A DNA stretch of 64,000 nt. Origin: Schizophyllum amplum (taxonomy: Eukaryota > Basidiomycota > Agaricomycetes > Agaricales > Schizophyllaceae). Both the position numbers and the translations under genes were made by a program. Shown piece by piece: positions 1 through 11,750 of the stretch. Numbering within the stretch: the stretch's first letter is position 1; the number at the start of each line of letters is the position of its first letter. The DNA is taken from positions 186,001 to 250,000 of the forward strand of contig VDMD01000004.1 in NCBI GenBank assembly GCA_007026445.1, given 5' to 3'. A model generated the notes under the pieces. That model had not been told where the DNA came from. It searched no databases and worked only from the letters and a program-made list of their open reading frames with translations.

Positions 1-131
1 TATACAGAACAACGACTTGCGATTGCCAGAGAACTTATGTATCAGTAGTAACATACACGACAGCAAACACGGAGCACGGCAAGAATCCCATATCGACATA
101 AATTCGCTTAGATGCTTACACATAATACCCC

Positions 132-3100
132 TCAATCCTCCACCTGCTTCTTCTTGCGTCCACGCTTCGCGGGAGCCCCTCCCCGTCCAGCACCACCACC
201 GCGTCCAGCACCGCCACCACGAGCACCTCCGCGCTTCCTCCCACGAGTTGAGGTGGTCGGGACGGGCGTGCTGTTCATATCATCCTCGTCCGCTTCCCCT
301 TCACCCTTGGGCGGTCCAGATTGGCCAAACTCGTCGTCGTCATCATTCTGGAACGAGATGCGCTTGCCGGTGTCGCCCAGGTTGTCCACACTCTCGTCAC
401 CGAGCAACAGTTCGACGACCTCATTGGCCTTGATCGCCTCCGCGAAGGACTTGTTGCCGACGACCACATCTTGTACCTGAAAGCATCATAAGCATCGGCA
501 GATGTGGATTGAGATATCCCACGTACGTCCTTCTTCCTGCGAGCCATTCTGAGGACGCGCTCGTCGACGGTATTACGACAAATCAGGCGATAGACTGTAA
601 CCTGCCGCGTTTGACCAAGACGATGAGCGCGGTCCATAGCTTGAGCATCATTGGAAGGATTCCAATCGTGATCGTAGAAGATAACCGTGTCTGCAGCTGT
701 GAGGTTGATGCCAACGCCGCCAGCCTTCGTGCTCAACAAAAAGACGAAGTATTCAGACCTGAGAAAATCATCAGCCTTTGACGGTCTTCCCAGCTACACG
801 ACGCTTACTTGTTCTGCCAATCATTGACAAGGTCTCGTCGGGTCTCCACTTTGCACGACCCGTCCAGCCGCAGGTACTTGTACTGCCGATAGATCAAGTA
901 TTCCTCCAGGATATCCATCAACTTCGTCATCTGGGAGTAAAGGAGAACGCGATGCCCGTTCGCCTTCAGGTCTTGCAATAGCAAGTCAAGACCCGACAGC
1001 TTGCCAGAGTCGTAGATGAGACGATTGGCCGTTGGAGTGTGGATGAAGGTGGGCGGGATCTGAGCTCGAGGAGTTATGCTCAGCAAACCGGCAACCGGAA
1101 GCGCAGGTACGCGCTCGTGATAGAGTGCACATGCAGCTTCCGACTGCCGCAGCGCAGGAGGGAGACCGTAAAGGACAAGCGTCTCGAATGGTGCTTCCTG
1201 CCAAGAACTTCGGGAGTCGAGGAATGTACGGTCGCTGCAGTGGACATATATGGGCGGTGCCACTGCAGCAGGCGTGCAGAAGCGAACAGAGGGAAGAGAC
1301 AGGACGGACGAGGTCCATGATGAGCGGGAGATGTCGGTCAAGGCTGGTAGGCTGGGCGCAACTGCAAGATCGTGCACTGGGTTGTACAGGCTGAAGCGTA
1401 GCGGCGGTGTCGCCAAGGATGCAGCGAAGTCGGGATCGCTAATAAGAGTATTAGCTATGACCACTAAACAGAACATTAAGATGACTCACGAAGCGTACGG
1501 TCCTTCCTCAATCATCTGCCCCTCCTGTTGAGCTCCAAGCAATCTGTTGTACAAGAGAGACGACTGCGTTATAGAACGCGATTCGCTTGACGTCAATCCC
1601 AGCAGACGAAGGAACGAGAAAGACGAGGCAACTAAAATGACGGTCAGCCACATATTTTGCGAATTTATCGATCAGATGCACCTTCCTCGGCCAGAGACCG
1701 CTCGATCCAGTCCGTCGACCATATGTTCATGAGTTTCGAGAGGACGCCACTACGCGTCACTGTGGTGGTATCCTCCGACGGTACAGATAGGAAACCGCCA
1801 TCTTGCCATAGAAGTTTCGGCACAGTGTACTCAATGAGGTTGCGAGCGGTGTAGGGCAAGAACAGGGTATCAGCCTCCCTGGCGAAGGAGACGGGCGGTC
1901 GACACGGCGAGAACGAGAACGGCATCTGAACAGCCGTCCGTCCCATGAGCTCAGGGTGGTTGATGATCTGCATGTAGTGTCAGCGCAGCGCAGGCGGGTT
2001 GAACCAGAGTTTTTACCTTCCGAAGGTGCATGATGATGTTGTACAGGTAGCGATAGCTGCTCTCCTGGCCAGAACTGGGTGCCAGTGCACCCTTGACATC
2101 GGACTTCGACACGGACTTGACGGTGTCCCAGTACTGTATCCCTTGGCGACCACTCATCTCGACGTATACGTCTTTTTCGATCTTCAAGATTTGCGTCAGC
2201 ATCTCCCGCCACTCAATGACAGACAGACAAACCTTCTCGCCCAACTCCATCTGTACATGCTTCTTCAGACGCCTGAGCATGAAGGGCTTCAGGATCATAT
2301 GCAGTCGCCGCAATTGATGTTCGTTGAGCCTGTTCCCGCCCTTCTTGCCCACGCCGCTTTCGATATCTTTCGAGAACCACTCGTTGAACTCGTCGTGGCT
2401 GTCAAACAGGCTAGGCATGATGAAGTGCAGCAGAGCCCACAGTTCTGCAACAAAGTTCAACATGTGTCCCAGTCGCACATCGCGCGTAGCCCACCTTGCA
2501 TAGAGTTTTGGATGGGAGTACCGGTGAGCAGAAGTCGATTGCGACATTGCAGGCCGAGCAACACCTTCCACCGCGCACTGTTGGAGTTCTTGATATTTTG
2601 AGCCTCGTCGAGGATCATGTACTGCCACTTGACGCGCTGAAAATATTGTTGATCCTGAAGTATCTACGAAGATGACCGTCAGCACGATTGACGTCGAACA
2701 AGTAGCCACTCCCACCATCTGGTAACTGGTCACGATGATATGGTGGTCCGAGTCCTGGTCATAAGTGAGATCCTTCTTGCTCCAGTACTTGCGCATAGTC
2801 GCCCGATCCTTGACTTGTCCCCAATACGGCCTGGCCTTGAGCTTGGGCACGAAGCGCGTGAGTTCGGCGTCCCAGTTGTGCAAGGTCGATGCCGGCGCAA
2901 CTACAAGGAACGGGCCCCAGATATTGTGCGCCTCGGCCAGGTAAGCTAGCAAGGAAATCGACTGTATGGTCTAGATTATAAGTTAGTGAACCTGCCTTGC
3001 TCTCGTTTACAGGTAGTCATACCTTGCCCAAACCCATCTCATCAGCGAGGATGCCGTTGATACCCTGCTCGTACAAAGTCGCCAGCCAGTTCAGACCTTT

Positions 3101-6012
3101 CAGCTGGTAGTCCTTCAGAGGCGTGGTCAGGAATGACGGCTGTTGAACCAGCAAGGGCCCGCTCAAGCCCTCCGGATCCTGGAAGTTTAGCTCCTCCGAG
3201 TCCACTACGCAGGCTTTAGATCGGCGACTACGGACAGACTCGAACGACTCACGTTGTGCAGCAATATCGCCTGCCGCACCCGCGCCAGACTCGACGTCCT
3301 CCTTCTCGCCTTGTTCTGCCAAAGCTTCACCGAAGGCCCGACGTCCGGCTTGCTCGTCGAAGTGTCGAGCGCGTTCTTTCGCAGCGGCAATGGCTTGCTC
3401 CGCGTTATGTCGGGCGTTACGGTGCAAGTTGGTGGTATCCTCTGTTCGCTATGTAAGCGGGATGTGGTAGACAATAATGAATAAGCAATACGGACCGTCG
3501 TCAAAATCGATTTCTTGCAGTTTGTTCGGGTCATCGACAGTCACGTTCGCACCAGCAGGTACATAGCCAGCGGCTTGACCCATATCCTGCCCTTCGCCCT
3601 TCTCAATCTCGTCCGCTGTCGCACAGGTCAGCCTTACAGCATATATGGCGTTGCAGTCAAACGTACTCTTGATCTTATTGCCCACGAAATGACTGTACAG
3701 CTCCGTCTGACTGATCAGGAACTCCAGTTTGCGAGCCTGCCTTGCTGCCTCGCGCTTCTCGTCCTCGAACTTCGCCCGGTCCACTGCCTCCTTGTGCTCG
3801 CGCCGGCGGACGTCGCGCTCCTCCTTCTCGTTCTTCTTCCAGAAGCCCATCATCTCGCGCATGAGTCGCTTGGCGCGCGTCTGGGCGTCCTTCTGCGACT
3901 TGGGAGTCTTGGTAAAGGGCTTGCGGGCTTGTCGCGACGCCAATGTGGCCAGTCGCGCCAGTTGGGACTGTCGCTGCTGATATCCGCTGAACTGGTACTT
4001 GTACACCTACGACGCGTCAATGAAAGCTCAACCACGAGGAAGGCGTGCGCTTACCTTCACCACGTCACGCCTTGCGATAGTCGTCCACACTTTCTTCTGC
4101 GCCTCCTCCACTGCGCGCACTCGTTTCGCCATACCGGCCTCATCAACCTTCTTTGCCTTTCGCAACTTAGGCGGATTATCGTCGAGCTCGTATATGACGA
4201 ACATGCCAGGCAAAATCGGCGAAGGTGCTCGAGACTCTGGCAAAGGAGGGGGAGGCGCAAGCGCTGCAGCTGCAGCTGCGGCAGCCGCCGCTTCCTCCGC
4301 CGCCTTTTCCATGACACTTGGCCGGTAGTACGGGTGGTGAGGAACATGCGGAGGAGAAGTCGTCGACATCGACATGGTATCGTCGCAGTCCGGGATCGGC
4401 GCCCCAACGCTTATAGAAGATGGCACTGGGGGAATGACCATGGTGGACTCGTAGGCCTGTGGCGTAGACACCGCTGTCCCCGGGATTGCCTTCTTCTTGC
4501 GCGGAGCTCTCTTGCGAGGTGGTTTAGCTGGCACTGGGGCAGAAGCGCTCTCCATACTTGCCGCACGAGGCAGAGGAGGGGGAGGCGGAGGCTTCGCCCG
4601 CGCCATATTGAGTCGGAGCATCGGGGAAGCGGGGGCCGACTCTTCCACAGGCGGCGCGTCGAACTCATCTACCTTTCGCCGCTTGTATTCCCGCTTCCCC
4701 TCCATGTTTAAAGACTCCTCGGTGTCGCTGTCCGACGTCACGCTATTGGGCCCCCGAAGTAACGATGGAGGCGGTGGTGGCAACTTGAGCGATCGTGGTA
4801 GTTCACGCTCCTTGCCCTTGTCGCTCGGTCGGGGCGCGCTAGAGGATGGGACTGGAGGCGGGGGTGCCTTGGGCTGGGACCTCTCGTGGTAGTACGGGCT
4901 CTGCGACATAACATCAGCGCGACCTGCATCAGAAGGAGTACCGTCCAAGGTCTTGCGCTTGACTCCAGCGTGCACAGGAGGTGGCGGAAGACTGGATGGC
5001 GACAATCGAGAGTAGGAAATGTCGTCGGCCGGTGAATAAGGACGACGAGAGGATGGACTGCCAGCACTGTGCGAGTACTCGGCGTATGGCGACTGGTCCC
5101 GCTGGCGCCACAGCTCCGCTTGTCTGGCCTCTTCTCTGCGGCGAGCCTCCCACTCTTCTTCTAAGCGAGAGGTCGAATGTGCGTATGGTGTGTGATGCGG
5201 GGAGGGCGGTTGGGGGATCTTGGCGACCTTGCGAGCGTAGTGGTGCGATAGACGCTGCGCCGTCACGCTATTCTGATCCTAGGAAAGAGTGCGCGTTAGC
5301 ATCACTTCTCGTGCCGAAGGTAAGCTACGCACCGTTAGGTTGTTCTCGTAGAATCGTGCCACCGCGCGCTGTCGGTCTTGAGTCTCACGTATATAACCAC
5401 CAAGTTCACCGAGCCAAACCTCCTCAGTGTCCGCCAAATTAGGCGATGGAACGCGCTGTATGTCGTCGTCCACATCCGGCGGCAGTCGCAGCGGCTTGGC
5501 GGTTGAGCGCGATGCCTGCATATACGAGTCAGCGCATGCCCAGGAGCTGTGACTGCAACCACTGACTTGTCGAGATGAGGATCCCGGACGACTCTCTGCC
5601 TCTCCGGCCTTGCGTCGCTTGCGCGGAGGCGAATCATCACGCTCGCTTGAATCAACCGCGAGATGCGATGTGGACGTGGTGGGTTCGGGGCCCATCATCG
5701 GCGGCGGCAGATGGCCCGCGCCCCCGACGTGGCTGCGATAGTAGGAACGCGTGGGTCTGGCTGCTCGTAGTGCGCGGCATATGGATTGTAAGCGGCGCGG
5801 GATTCGGACGGGGGCGGCTGGTATGGCGGACTGCTGTACGCGTAAGTCGTCCGCGGGGGCTCTACGCGGTAGGGATTTGGCTGGGGAGTCCTTTGTTGTG
5901 CGCGCTCTGGGGCGGAAGGCTCGAGGTTGATGACTCTCGGGGGTTGGGCATATGGGGAGGAGGGCCCTGGGCCGGGCGCGGGGTCGTCGTTGAGAATGCG
6001 GCTCAGCGACAT
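132..6012 (-). CDS. INO80: INO80 chromatin-remodelling ATPase
   Basis: Catalytic SNF2-family subunit of the nuclear INO80 complex, which slides nucleosomes and edits H2A.Z. In order on the minus strand: a long Ser/Pro-rich N-terminus with a poly-Ala tract (about 4263-4305); a basic helical DBINO-like segment (about 3700-4000); Walker A DEMGLGK near 3025, split from TIQS by an intron; DEAQ box ILDEAQNIK near 2610; TGTPIQNS near 2510; C-terminal helicase lobe with [11 protein letters not shown] near 735 and AHRLGQT near 620; and an RGR/GGG-rich basic tail. About a dozen short introns; the protein is roughly 1.7 thousand residues. I chose the ATG at 6010-6012 because it opens the Pro-rich frame (MSLSRIL). 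The frame changes once without an intron at the C5 run 5721-5725, consistent with one missing base ([11 protein letters not shown] across it). Family assignment is firm; exact exon ends are inferred. Confidence 0.94.
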
Positions 6013-6798
6013 GGCCGTCCAGGAAGACGTGGAGCAAAGTAGCTTGGGTTTGGATTTGGCCTCGTGGGAGAAAGAGGACAGCGGAAATGCAAGAGCCGAC
6101 TCAGCACTGACCAGCACGCAGCGCTTACGGTTCCGGGCGCTGTCTTTTTCGTTTTGTCAGCCCCGGCCTAGCTTCTGCTCTGCTGTGGTGGTTCGGGATA
6201 AGAGAAGGCGATGAGAAACCTGTACAAACGCACGCCTCTAGCGGAAGTGCCTTTTTACATGATGAATTATGCTCAATTCGCTCCGAATATGGGAAGTTCC
6301 GATTCCAACATGCTTCCACTTCTGCGCCCGCCGACGTCCCCTCTTCACGACCTCGCACGCGCTGGGCGATACCACCGTCCTTTCTGCAGCTGATGACTTG
6401 CCAGTAATTTTCCTTTTTACCGCCTCTCGCGCTGCCCCTTGCCTTGCTGTCGTCACGAGTCGGAGTCGCAGGGCCACCGTTGAACTTGATGATGTGATTG
6501 ATCTTTACATACTTCGACCCTTCCATATCCGGAAAGTCTCCGACAACCGACAACCGGTCCAAGCGCCTTCGCCGGCCGCTATCGAGATGGCAAATCGCTG
6601 CTACGGTGAATTTGCGTAGAATTGGACAATTACTATACAGGTAGGACCCCCAGGCTCCCAAAGGGCTGGTCGTACATACAGCCAGGAAGCTACATATGCA
6701 GGTGGTCCATCTTCTCACGCCGACACTCAACCGACAATCAGTCATCTTGCACAGCCAATCGCTTGCCCGCCCTAGAGCCGCCAGACTCGCCCCCACGC
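6013..6798. other. Intergenic: INO80 upstream / fumarase 3' region
   Basis: About 790 bases between the fumarase stop and the INO80 start, both on the minus strand, so this holds the fumarase 3' UTR and the INO80 promoter. A long minus-strand open frame crosses it, but its composition is mixed and I recognise no domain. I see no convincing gene. Confidence 0.5.
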
Positions 6799-9043
6799 TT
6801 AAGGCTCGTCGGGGTACAGCATCAGCTCGGGCCTGACCTTCTCGTCGAACTCTTCCGGGGTGAGGAAGCCCAGAGAGACGGTGGCCTCCTTGAGCGTGGT
6901 GCCCTCCTTGTGCGCCTTCTTCGCGCACTTGGCGACATCTGCGGGACATTGTCAGTACGCTGATCGATGAAAAAATGACAGACGCGAAGCGTGGTAGAAG
7001 AGGGGACAAAGAAGCCACGCTGAACCCAGTACACATAACATGCGAGCGTGGGAACAGTCGCGTGGACGATGCACCTCAAGAGTAGAGAAAGGAACACGTA
7101 CTGTCGTAGCCGAGATGGCTGTTGAGGATAGTCGCCAACATCAAGGACTCGTTCAGCAACGAGCTAATGCGCTTCTCGTTCGCCTCAATCCCGACCGCGC
7201 AGTTCTTCGTGAACGAACGTGAACCTGTGGAACTCGGCATCAGCACCCTAACCACGCTGTAGTACACCAAGAACGACGCCATTCGCGGCATAGGGTTATT
7301 TTTGCGCCCTCTCGCAAACAACGCCGCACCGACGGCAAAGTTAAAGGAGTGAATGCGCACCGTCGGCCAGCAGACGGATACTCTGCAACACGTTCTTGAT
7401 GATCACCGGCTTGAACACATTCAACTGCGCCGGTATGTCAGCCGCCGTCCCACGTCGAAAAGGCGCTTGATCTCACCTCGAAGTGACCGTTCGAGCCCGC
7501 AATGCTGACGGTCGTGTTGTTACCCATGACCTGAGCGGCGACCATGGTCAGCGCCTCGCACTGGGTCGGGTTCACCTTGCCTAGCAAAGGGTAAGAACAA
7601 TTATTTCCTTGCTATATTGTCCACATACCCGGCATGATTGAGCTGCCTGGCTCGTTTTCGGGGAGCGCGAGCTCGCCAAGCCCACAGCGCGGGCCAGAGC
7701 CGAGGAAGCGAATGTCGTTCGCGATCTTCATGAGGGAAACCGCGACCGTGTTGAGGGCACCGTGGGCCTCCACAAGAGCGTCATGCGCGGCGAGCGCCTC
7801 GAACTATGGACTATGAGCCACAGGACAGGAGTCTACGCACAACAATGTACCTTGTTGGGCGCGGTCTTGAACTCCAAGCCCGTCAGCTTGGACACCTCCG
7901 CCGCGACCGCGGCGTCGAAGCCCCTCTTCGTGTTGAGGCCCGTGCCAACCGCGGTACCACCCTGCGCCAGCAGGCTGAGACGCGGCAGCGTGCTCTCGAT
8001 GCGGGCGATGCCGTAGGTCAACTGCTGCACGTAGCCGCTGAACTCCTGCCCGAGCGTCAGAGGTGTCGCGTCCTGCAGGTGCGTGCGGCCAATCTTGATG
8101 ATCTTCTCGAAGGCCTTTGCCTTCGCGTCGAGCGTGTCGCGCAGCTCGGCTAGTGCTGGGAGGAGGGAGTTGTTGATCTCGCTGACGGCTGCGATATGCA
8201 TGACGGTGGGGAAGCTGCGGGTAATGAGCGGGAGAGATGTGGGGAGGGATACAAGGGCCGCACGTGTCGTTGCTGCTCTGGCTCATGTTGACATGGTCGT
8301 TGGGGTGCACGGGCTTCTTGGACCCAAGCTCGCCACCCAGGATCTCAATCGCGCGGTTCGAGATGACCTGTTAGATTGTGAGATTACACACTATATGTAC
8401 AAGGGGGCGGCGCACCTCGTTCGCGTTCATGTTGGACTGCGTGCCGCTACCGGTCTGGAAAACGACCAGGGGGAAGTGATCGAGGAGCTTGCCGGCGATG
8501 ACCTGCGGACATGAGTGCTGTTACTGGCACTCAAGCGCGCCACGCACCTCGTCTGCAGCTTCCTGGATCGCCTTTCCGAGCTTGGGGTCCATGCCGTAGG
8601 TCATGTTCACCGTGGCCGCCGCTTTCTTGAGGACACCGAAGGCCTTGATGAGCGGCGGCGGCAGGCGCTCAGTGGGGCCGCCAATGTCAAAGTTCTGCAA
8701 CGAGCTGCGGAAGATGAGTGAAATCTTGTGAATTGGATAGTCGCCCACCGTTGCGTCTGCGCGCCCCAGTAGCGATCCGACGGGACCTGAAGCTCGCCGA
8801 ACGTATCTTTCTCAACGCGGAATTGACGGGCAGACTGCCCGCGTTTCTATAAGCCATATCTCGCCTTTCAAGGGGGATTACAGACGCACCATGACGGAAG
8901 TCGAAAATAGGCGCTGGCTGGGCACGGCCCGCCTTATAGGTGCCCGGCATAGGATCTGGTGACGTCGGGAAACGCACGTGTTAACGTATATTTGAGCGGA
9001 GACGCGACAACATTACCCTGCGAGAGAGCTGAAGGGTAGACAT
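6799..9043 (-). CDS. FUM1: Fumarate hydratase, class II, with mitochondrial presequence
   Basis: Class II fumarase interconverts fumarate and malate in the TCA cycle, and in fungi usually has a cytosolic echo form. Conserved parts: [18 protein letters not shown] near 8800; [20 protein letters not shown] near 8690; the family signature GSSIMPGKVNP split by an intron near 7590-7640; C-terminus ending LMLYPDEP. The N-terminus is rebuilt from frame-compatible exons: 9017-9043 (MSTLQLSRR), 8890-8955 (22 codons containing [13 protein letters not shown]), then 8834 downward ([13 protein letters not shown]). Both first introns are phase 0 and GT-AG. The Arg-rich, acid-free presequence with an RLFSTS-like cleavage context predicts mitochondrial import. 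The last codon of exon 2 is ATG, a natural start for an untargeted isoform. Confidence 0.93.
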
Positions 9044-9609
9044 GTTCTGTCGGCGGCACGACGGTAGCAAGAGGTAAGAGCCAAGCAACGGGCGGAGCCT
9101 TCGCGTCGATCGCGTGGCGGGTCCGGATTCCTCCGAGACATGACGAAGGGGATGGTCGTTCCGTCTTCCCGCGCGAGAGGACGTGACAATGAGCTCAGGC
9201 AAAGGTAAGTATCGGCATTACAGTACCCTTCAGAATTTCGATTTCCGACACGGAGAGCTCGTTCACCTGTCGTCGGCGCGTTGAATGCACTGCACTGCAC
9301 AAAGTCCGTCAGTTTCAGCTGGGATGCGCGCTTTACAGAATCGTAGGAGCATGCCATAGCCTCAATACATGGGATACTATACTAAGACCTTTGCGCTTCA
9401 TCTTACTGCTCGTTTTTCCGAGCAGATTGCAGGTTTAGTCGCTCGAAGTTGCTGTCCACGTGACAGTTGAACTTTCGGCGTTGGCCGCAATATTCACATG
9501 TAATTGTTCCGGTCCGGCACCCGCCTTCACGCATCGGGGTGCCGGCGCCTGTGATCACCGCGGCGAGCATCCCACTTGTTTCCTGACCACCATCATCTCC
9601 CCCACCAGC
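9044..9609. promoter_or_regulatory. Divergent FUM1/PEX11 intergenic promoter
   Basis: 566 bases separate the start codons of fumarase (minus) and PEX11 (plus), so both promoters lie here. I see no clear TATA box. The last 40 bases before the PEX11 ATG are pyrimidine-rich on the plus strand, as is common just upstream of fungal starts. Co-regulation is possible but not shown. Confidence 0.5.
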
Positions 9610-10622
9610 ATGGCCAGCATCGCATCTCAAGTTGTTTTCCATCCTGTTGTCTCGCAAAGTCTGAGAGTCGGGAACACGACCCTCGGCCGGGACAAGGTGC
9701 GCCTGCGTCCCCTCACATTTCCTTGGGCCGGTGTATTGACGGGGTATGTCCAGACATACCGCGCAGTCCAGTACTTCGCGCGCTTCGTTGCCTGGTATCT
9801 GCTCTCGAAGGGAAAGACCGTCGACGCTGCACGTTGGAATGCGCTCAAGTCGCATCTCGCGCTGGCCCGCAAGCGTGTGTACCCCGCCCCTCCATTCCCC
9901 CTTCCTTGAATTCACATGCTCTGGCAGTTTTGCGGCTCGGGAAGCCTGTTGAGCATCTGCAGCTGGCGCTGAAGGCCGCGATGGCTGCAGCCCCTCCTGC
10001 GGAGCAGATGAGCACTATCGCGCGCCAGCTCGCGTACTTCGGGTATCTCTCCTTCGACGCGCTGGTGTGGGCGAGCAACATCAAGTTCCTCACCCTCACC
10101 CCGGAGACGGCACAGAAGATTGCGCGCATCTCGAATCGCTTCTGGCTGGCGGGCATAATCGTCAGCCTTACTCATGGCGCGATCAAGGTGCGTTCGGAAG
10201 CGAAAATGCAATGGGAACATACTCAACCTTTCATGCAGACAGCACGCCTGACTAAGGAAGCCAAGTCTCTCAAAGCGCAGCACATGAGCGAGAAAGACTT
10301 TGGTGAAGCACAGGCGCTAGCACAGCAAGTCGTCGCCATTGAAGCGTAAGTCTCACGAGGGCAGTTATTGGCATGTCCGCTGACAGCAGGCCTACAGCGC
10401 TCGCGTCGCCGCACGCGAACAGATCTACATCGACGCGCTCGATGTATGGCTACCTGCTTCCGCTCTTGGCCTCGCCAACATGAGCGAAGGCTTCCTCGGG
10501 ATTGCTGGGTATGTGCATTGCACACATACTGTCCTCGTCTTCCTCACGCCTCTCGCAGGTTCCTCACATCTATTATGGCACTGCGTAAGTCGTGGGCGAC
10601 GGCGGGTGCTTCCTCCAAGTAG
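9610..10622 (+). CDS. PEX11: Peroxisomal membrane protein PEX11
   Basis: PEX11 elongates and divides peroxisomes and also acts as a membrane pore. The frame starts MASIASQVVFHP and shows typical family blocks: YFARFVAWYLLSKG, WNALKSHLALARK, LRLGKPVEHLQ, and a hydrophobic FWLAGIIVSLTHG segment. Introns: 9875-9927, 10346-10397 and a third from about 10513; each restores the family frame (ARK-LLRLGKP, AIEA-ARVAAREQ, GIAG-FLTSIM). About 270 residues, normal for the family. The C-terminus (ATAGASSK) carries the short basic end often seen in PEX11. Divergent from fumarase. Confidence 0.93.
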
Positions 10623-10876
10623 GGACATCATCTGCTCGCTGCTGCGAGTCCCACCAGAGCGTGGGCTGTCTGATCAATGTAGTGCTTTGTGTCGCTCAAG
10701 GCCGAAATGTATAGTAGTCCACCCTGCTTGCTTATGTTGTCACCAGTTATACCCTGTTTTATAACCTTTGATTTATGAGTTGGGATGAAGAATACAGAAT
10801 AGCTGCGCGCAGGAGTGTGCAAGAAGAGTGCGAGCAGCGGTTACAGGCATACTACCTACGCGCAATCCAAGGATGC

Positions 10877-11200
10877 TCAAGCCGGATGATGCACTTCGAT
10901 CTCTCCCTGTAACGCCTGATACTCTGGCTGAGCGTTGCGCAAGCGCAGATACTCCACGCGGACTTTGTCCATGTTCTCTTGGCTCGTGCTAGTTGGGGAG
11001 AGTGATGTGAGGAGCATTGTTATGAGCAGTGTGAGGAGGGCGATGATGTACGTCGTAGTCAATGTGGTAGTGGGTAGCAGCGGAGGGACACCAGATAAAG
11101 GAAGATGATACCAGTCAGTCAACTACTGTCGCAGCTCAGAAACGAATCCACGCACTACTGCCTCATGCAATCCTCCACCGCATGCAGCTGCTGCCGACAT
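10877..11200 (-). CDS. Possible small protein, intron or stop-interrupted (doubtful)
   Basis: A minus-strand frame begins MSAAAACGGG at 11200, meets a TAG at 11123-11125, then continues open in the same frame to a TGA at 10877. After the stop comes a hydrophobic segment (YIIALLTLLITMLL), then a charged tail with VRVEYLRLRNAQPEYQAL. A GT-AG intron starting at the GTAGTT that contains the stop and ending at CTAG near 10990 keeps the frame. It would remove the hydrophobic part and join a short N-terminus to the charged tail. No family recognised; it may not be a gene. Confidence 0.25.
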
Positions 11201-11750
11201 GCCCAAGCGACGGATACGATGCGCCCCGTTGCGCACTCGGCAAATTCTACATAGTTGCGTGGGTTTCAGCAGGGGTATTATAGATGCGGACAAGGAGTGA
11301 AATAATGAGGTCAGAGAACATAGACGAGTGGGGAACAGGGAGTGCATCGTAGACCGGGGAAGGCCTGTGGGTGGACGGACGCAACGCTACACACCTTTGA
11401 CTACGGGATCACATATCTTCAAAGCGCGAGTCTTCGCGGTCTTCACGACCGTGTCCTCTTCGCGGCGTGATAGAGCGTTCATGGTTGAGGACAAGAGGCG
11501 ATCGTGTGCGGAGGGGCCGGACCGGGTCGCCGACACTGACACAGGCAGCGGATTCTATCTATTTGAACTCTTTGTGCAACGCAGTCACTGGCCAAAGGCT
11601 TCAGCTTCATGAATCTTGCTGACTTGTCCCAGTTCATCCAAGAGTACAGCATTCCGATATACATTATTGACTACCAAAAGATGGAGGTAAGTTAGCTACG
11701 TCTAGTCTTGGTAGTGGTCACCCCGAGCTGCTGACGCCGTCATAAATCAA
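11201..11750. other. Intergenic, no gene seen
   Basis: About 550 bases between the doubtful small ORF and the lipoyl synthase stop. Short open frames exist on both strands, but none has a recognisable motif or a plausible splice partner. It probably holds the 3' UTR of lipoyl synthase. Confidence 0.5.

Noticed and set aside
3515..4711. Long plus-strand open frame of about 398 codons
   Set aside because: It is exactly antisense to conserved INO80 exons, has Arg/Leu-rich shadow composition and no domain.
6125..7036. 303-codon minus frame between fumarase and INO80
   Set aside because: It overlaps the fumarase 3' coding exon in another frame, and the remainder has no domain or conserved look.
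11123..11125. Stop-codon readthrough at the TAG in the small minus frame
   Set aside because: The known fungal readthrough context (TGA CTA) is absent, and an intron explains it more simply.
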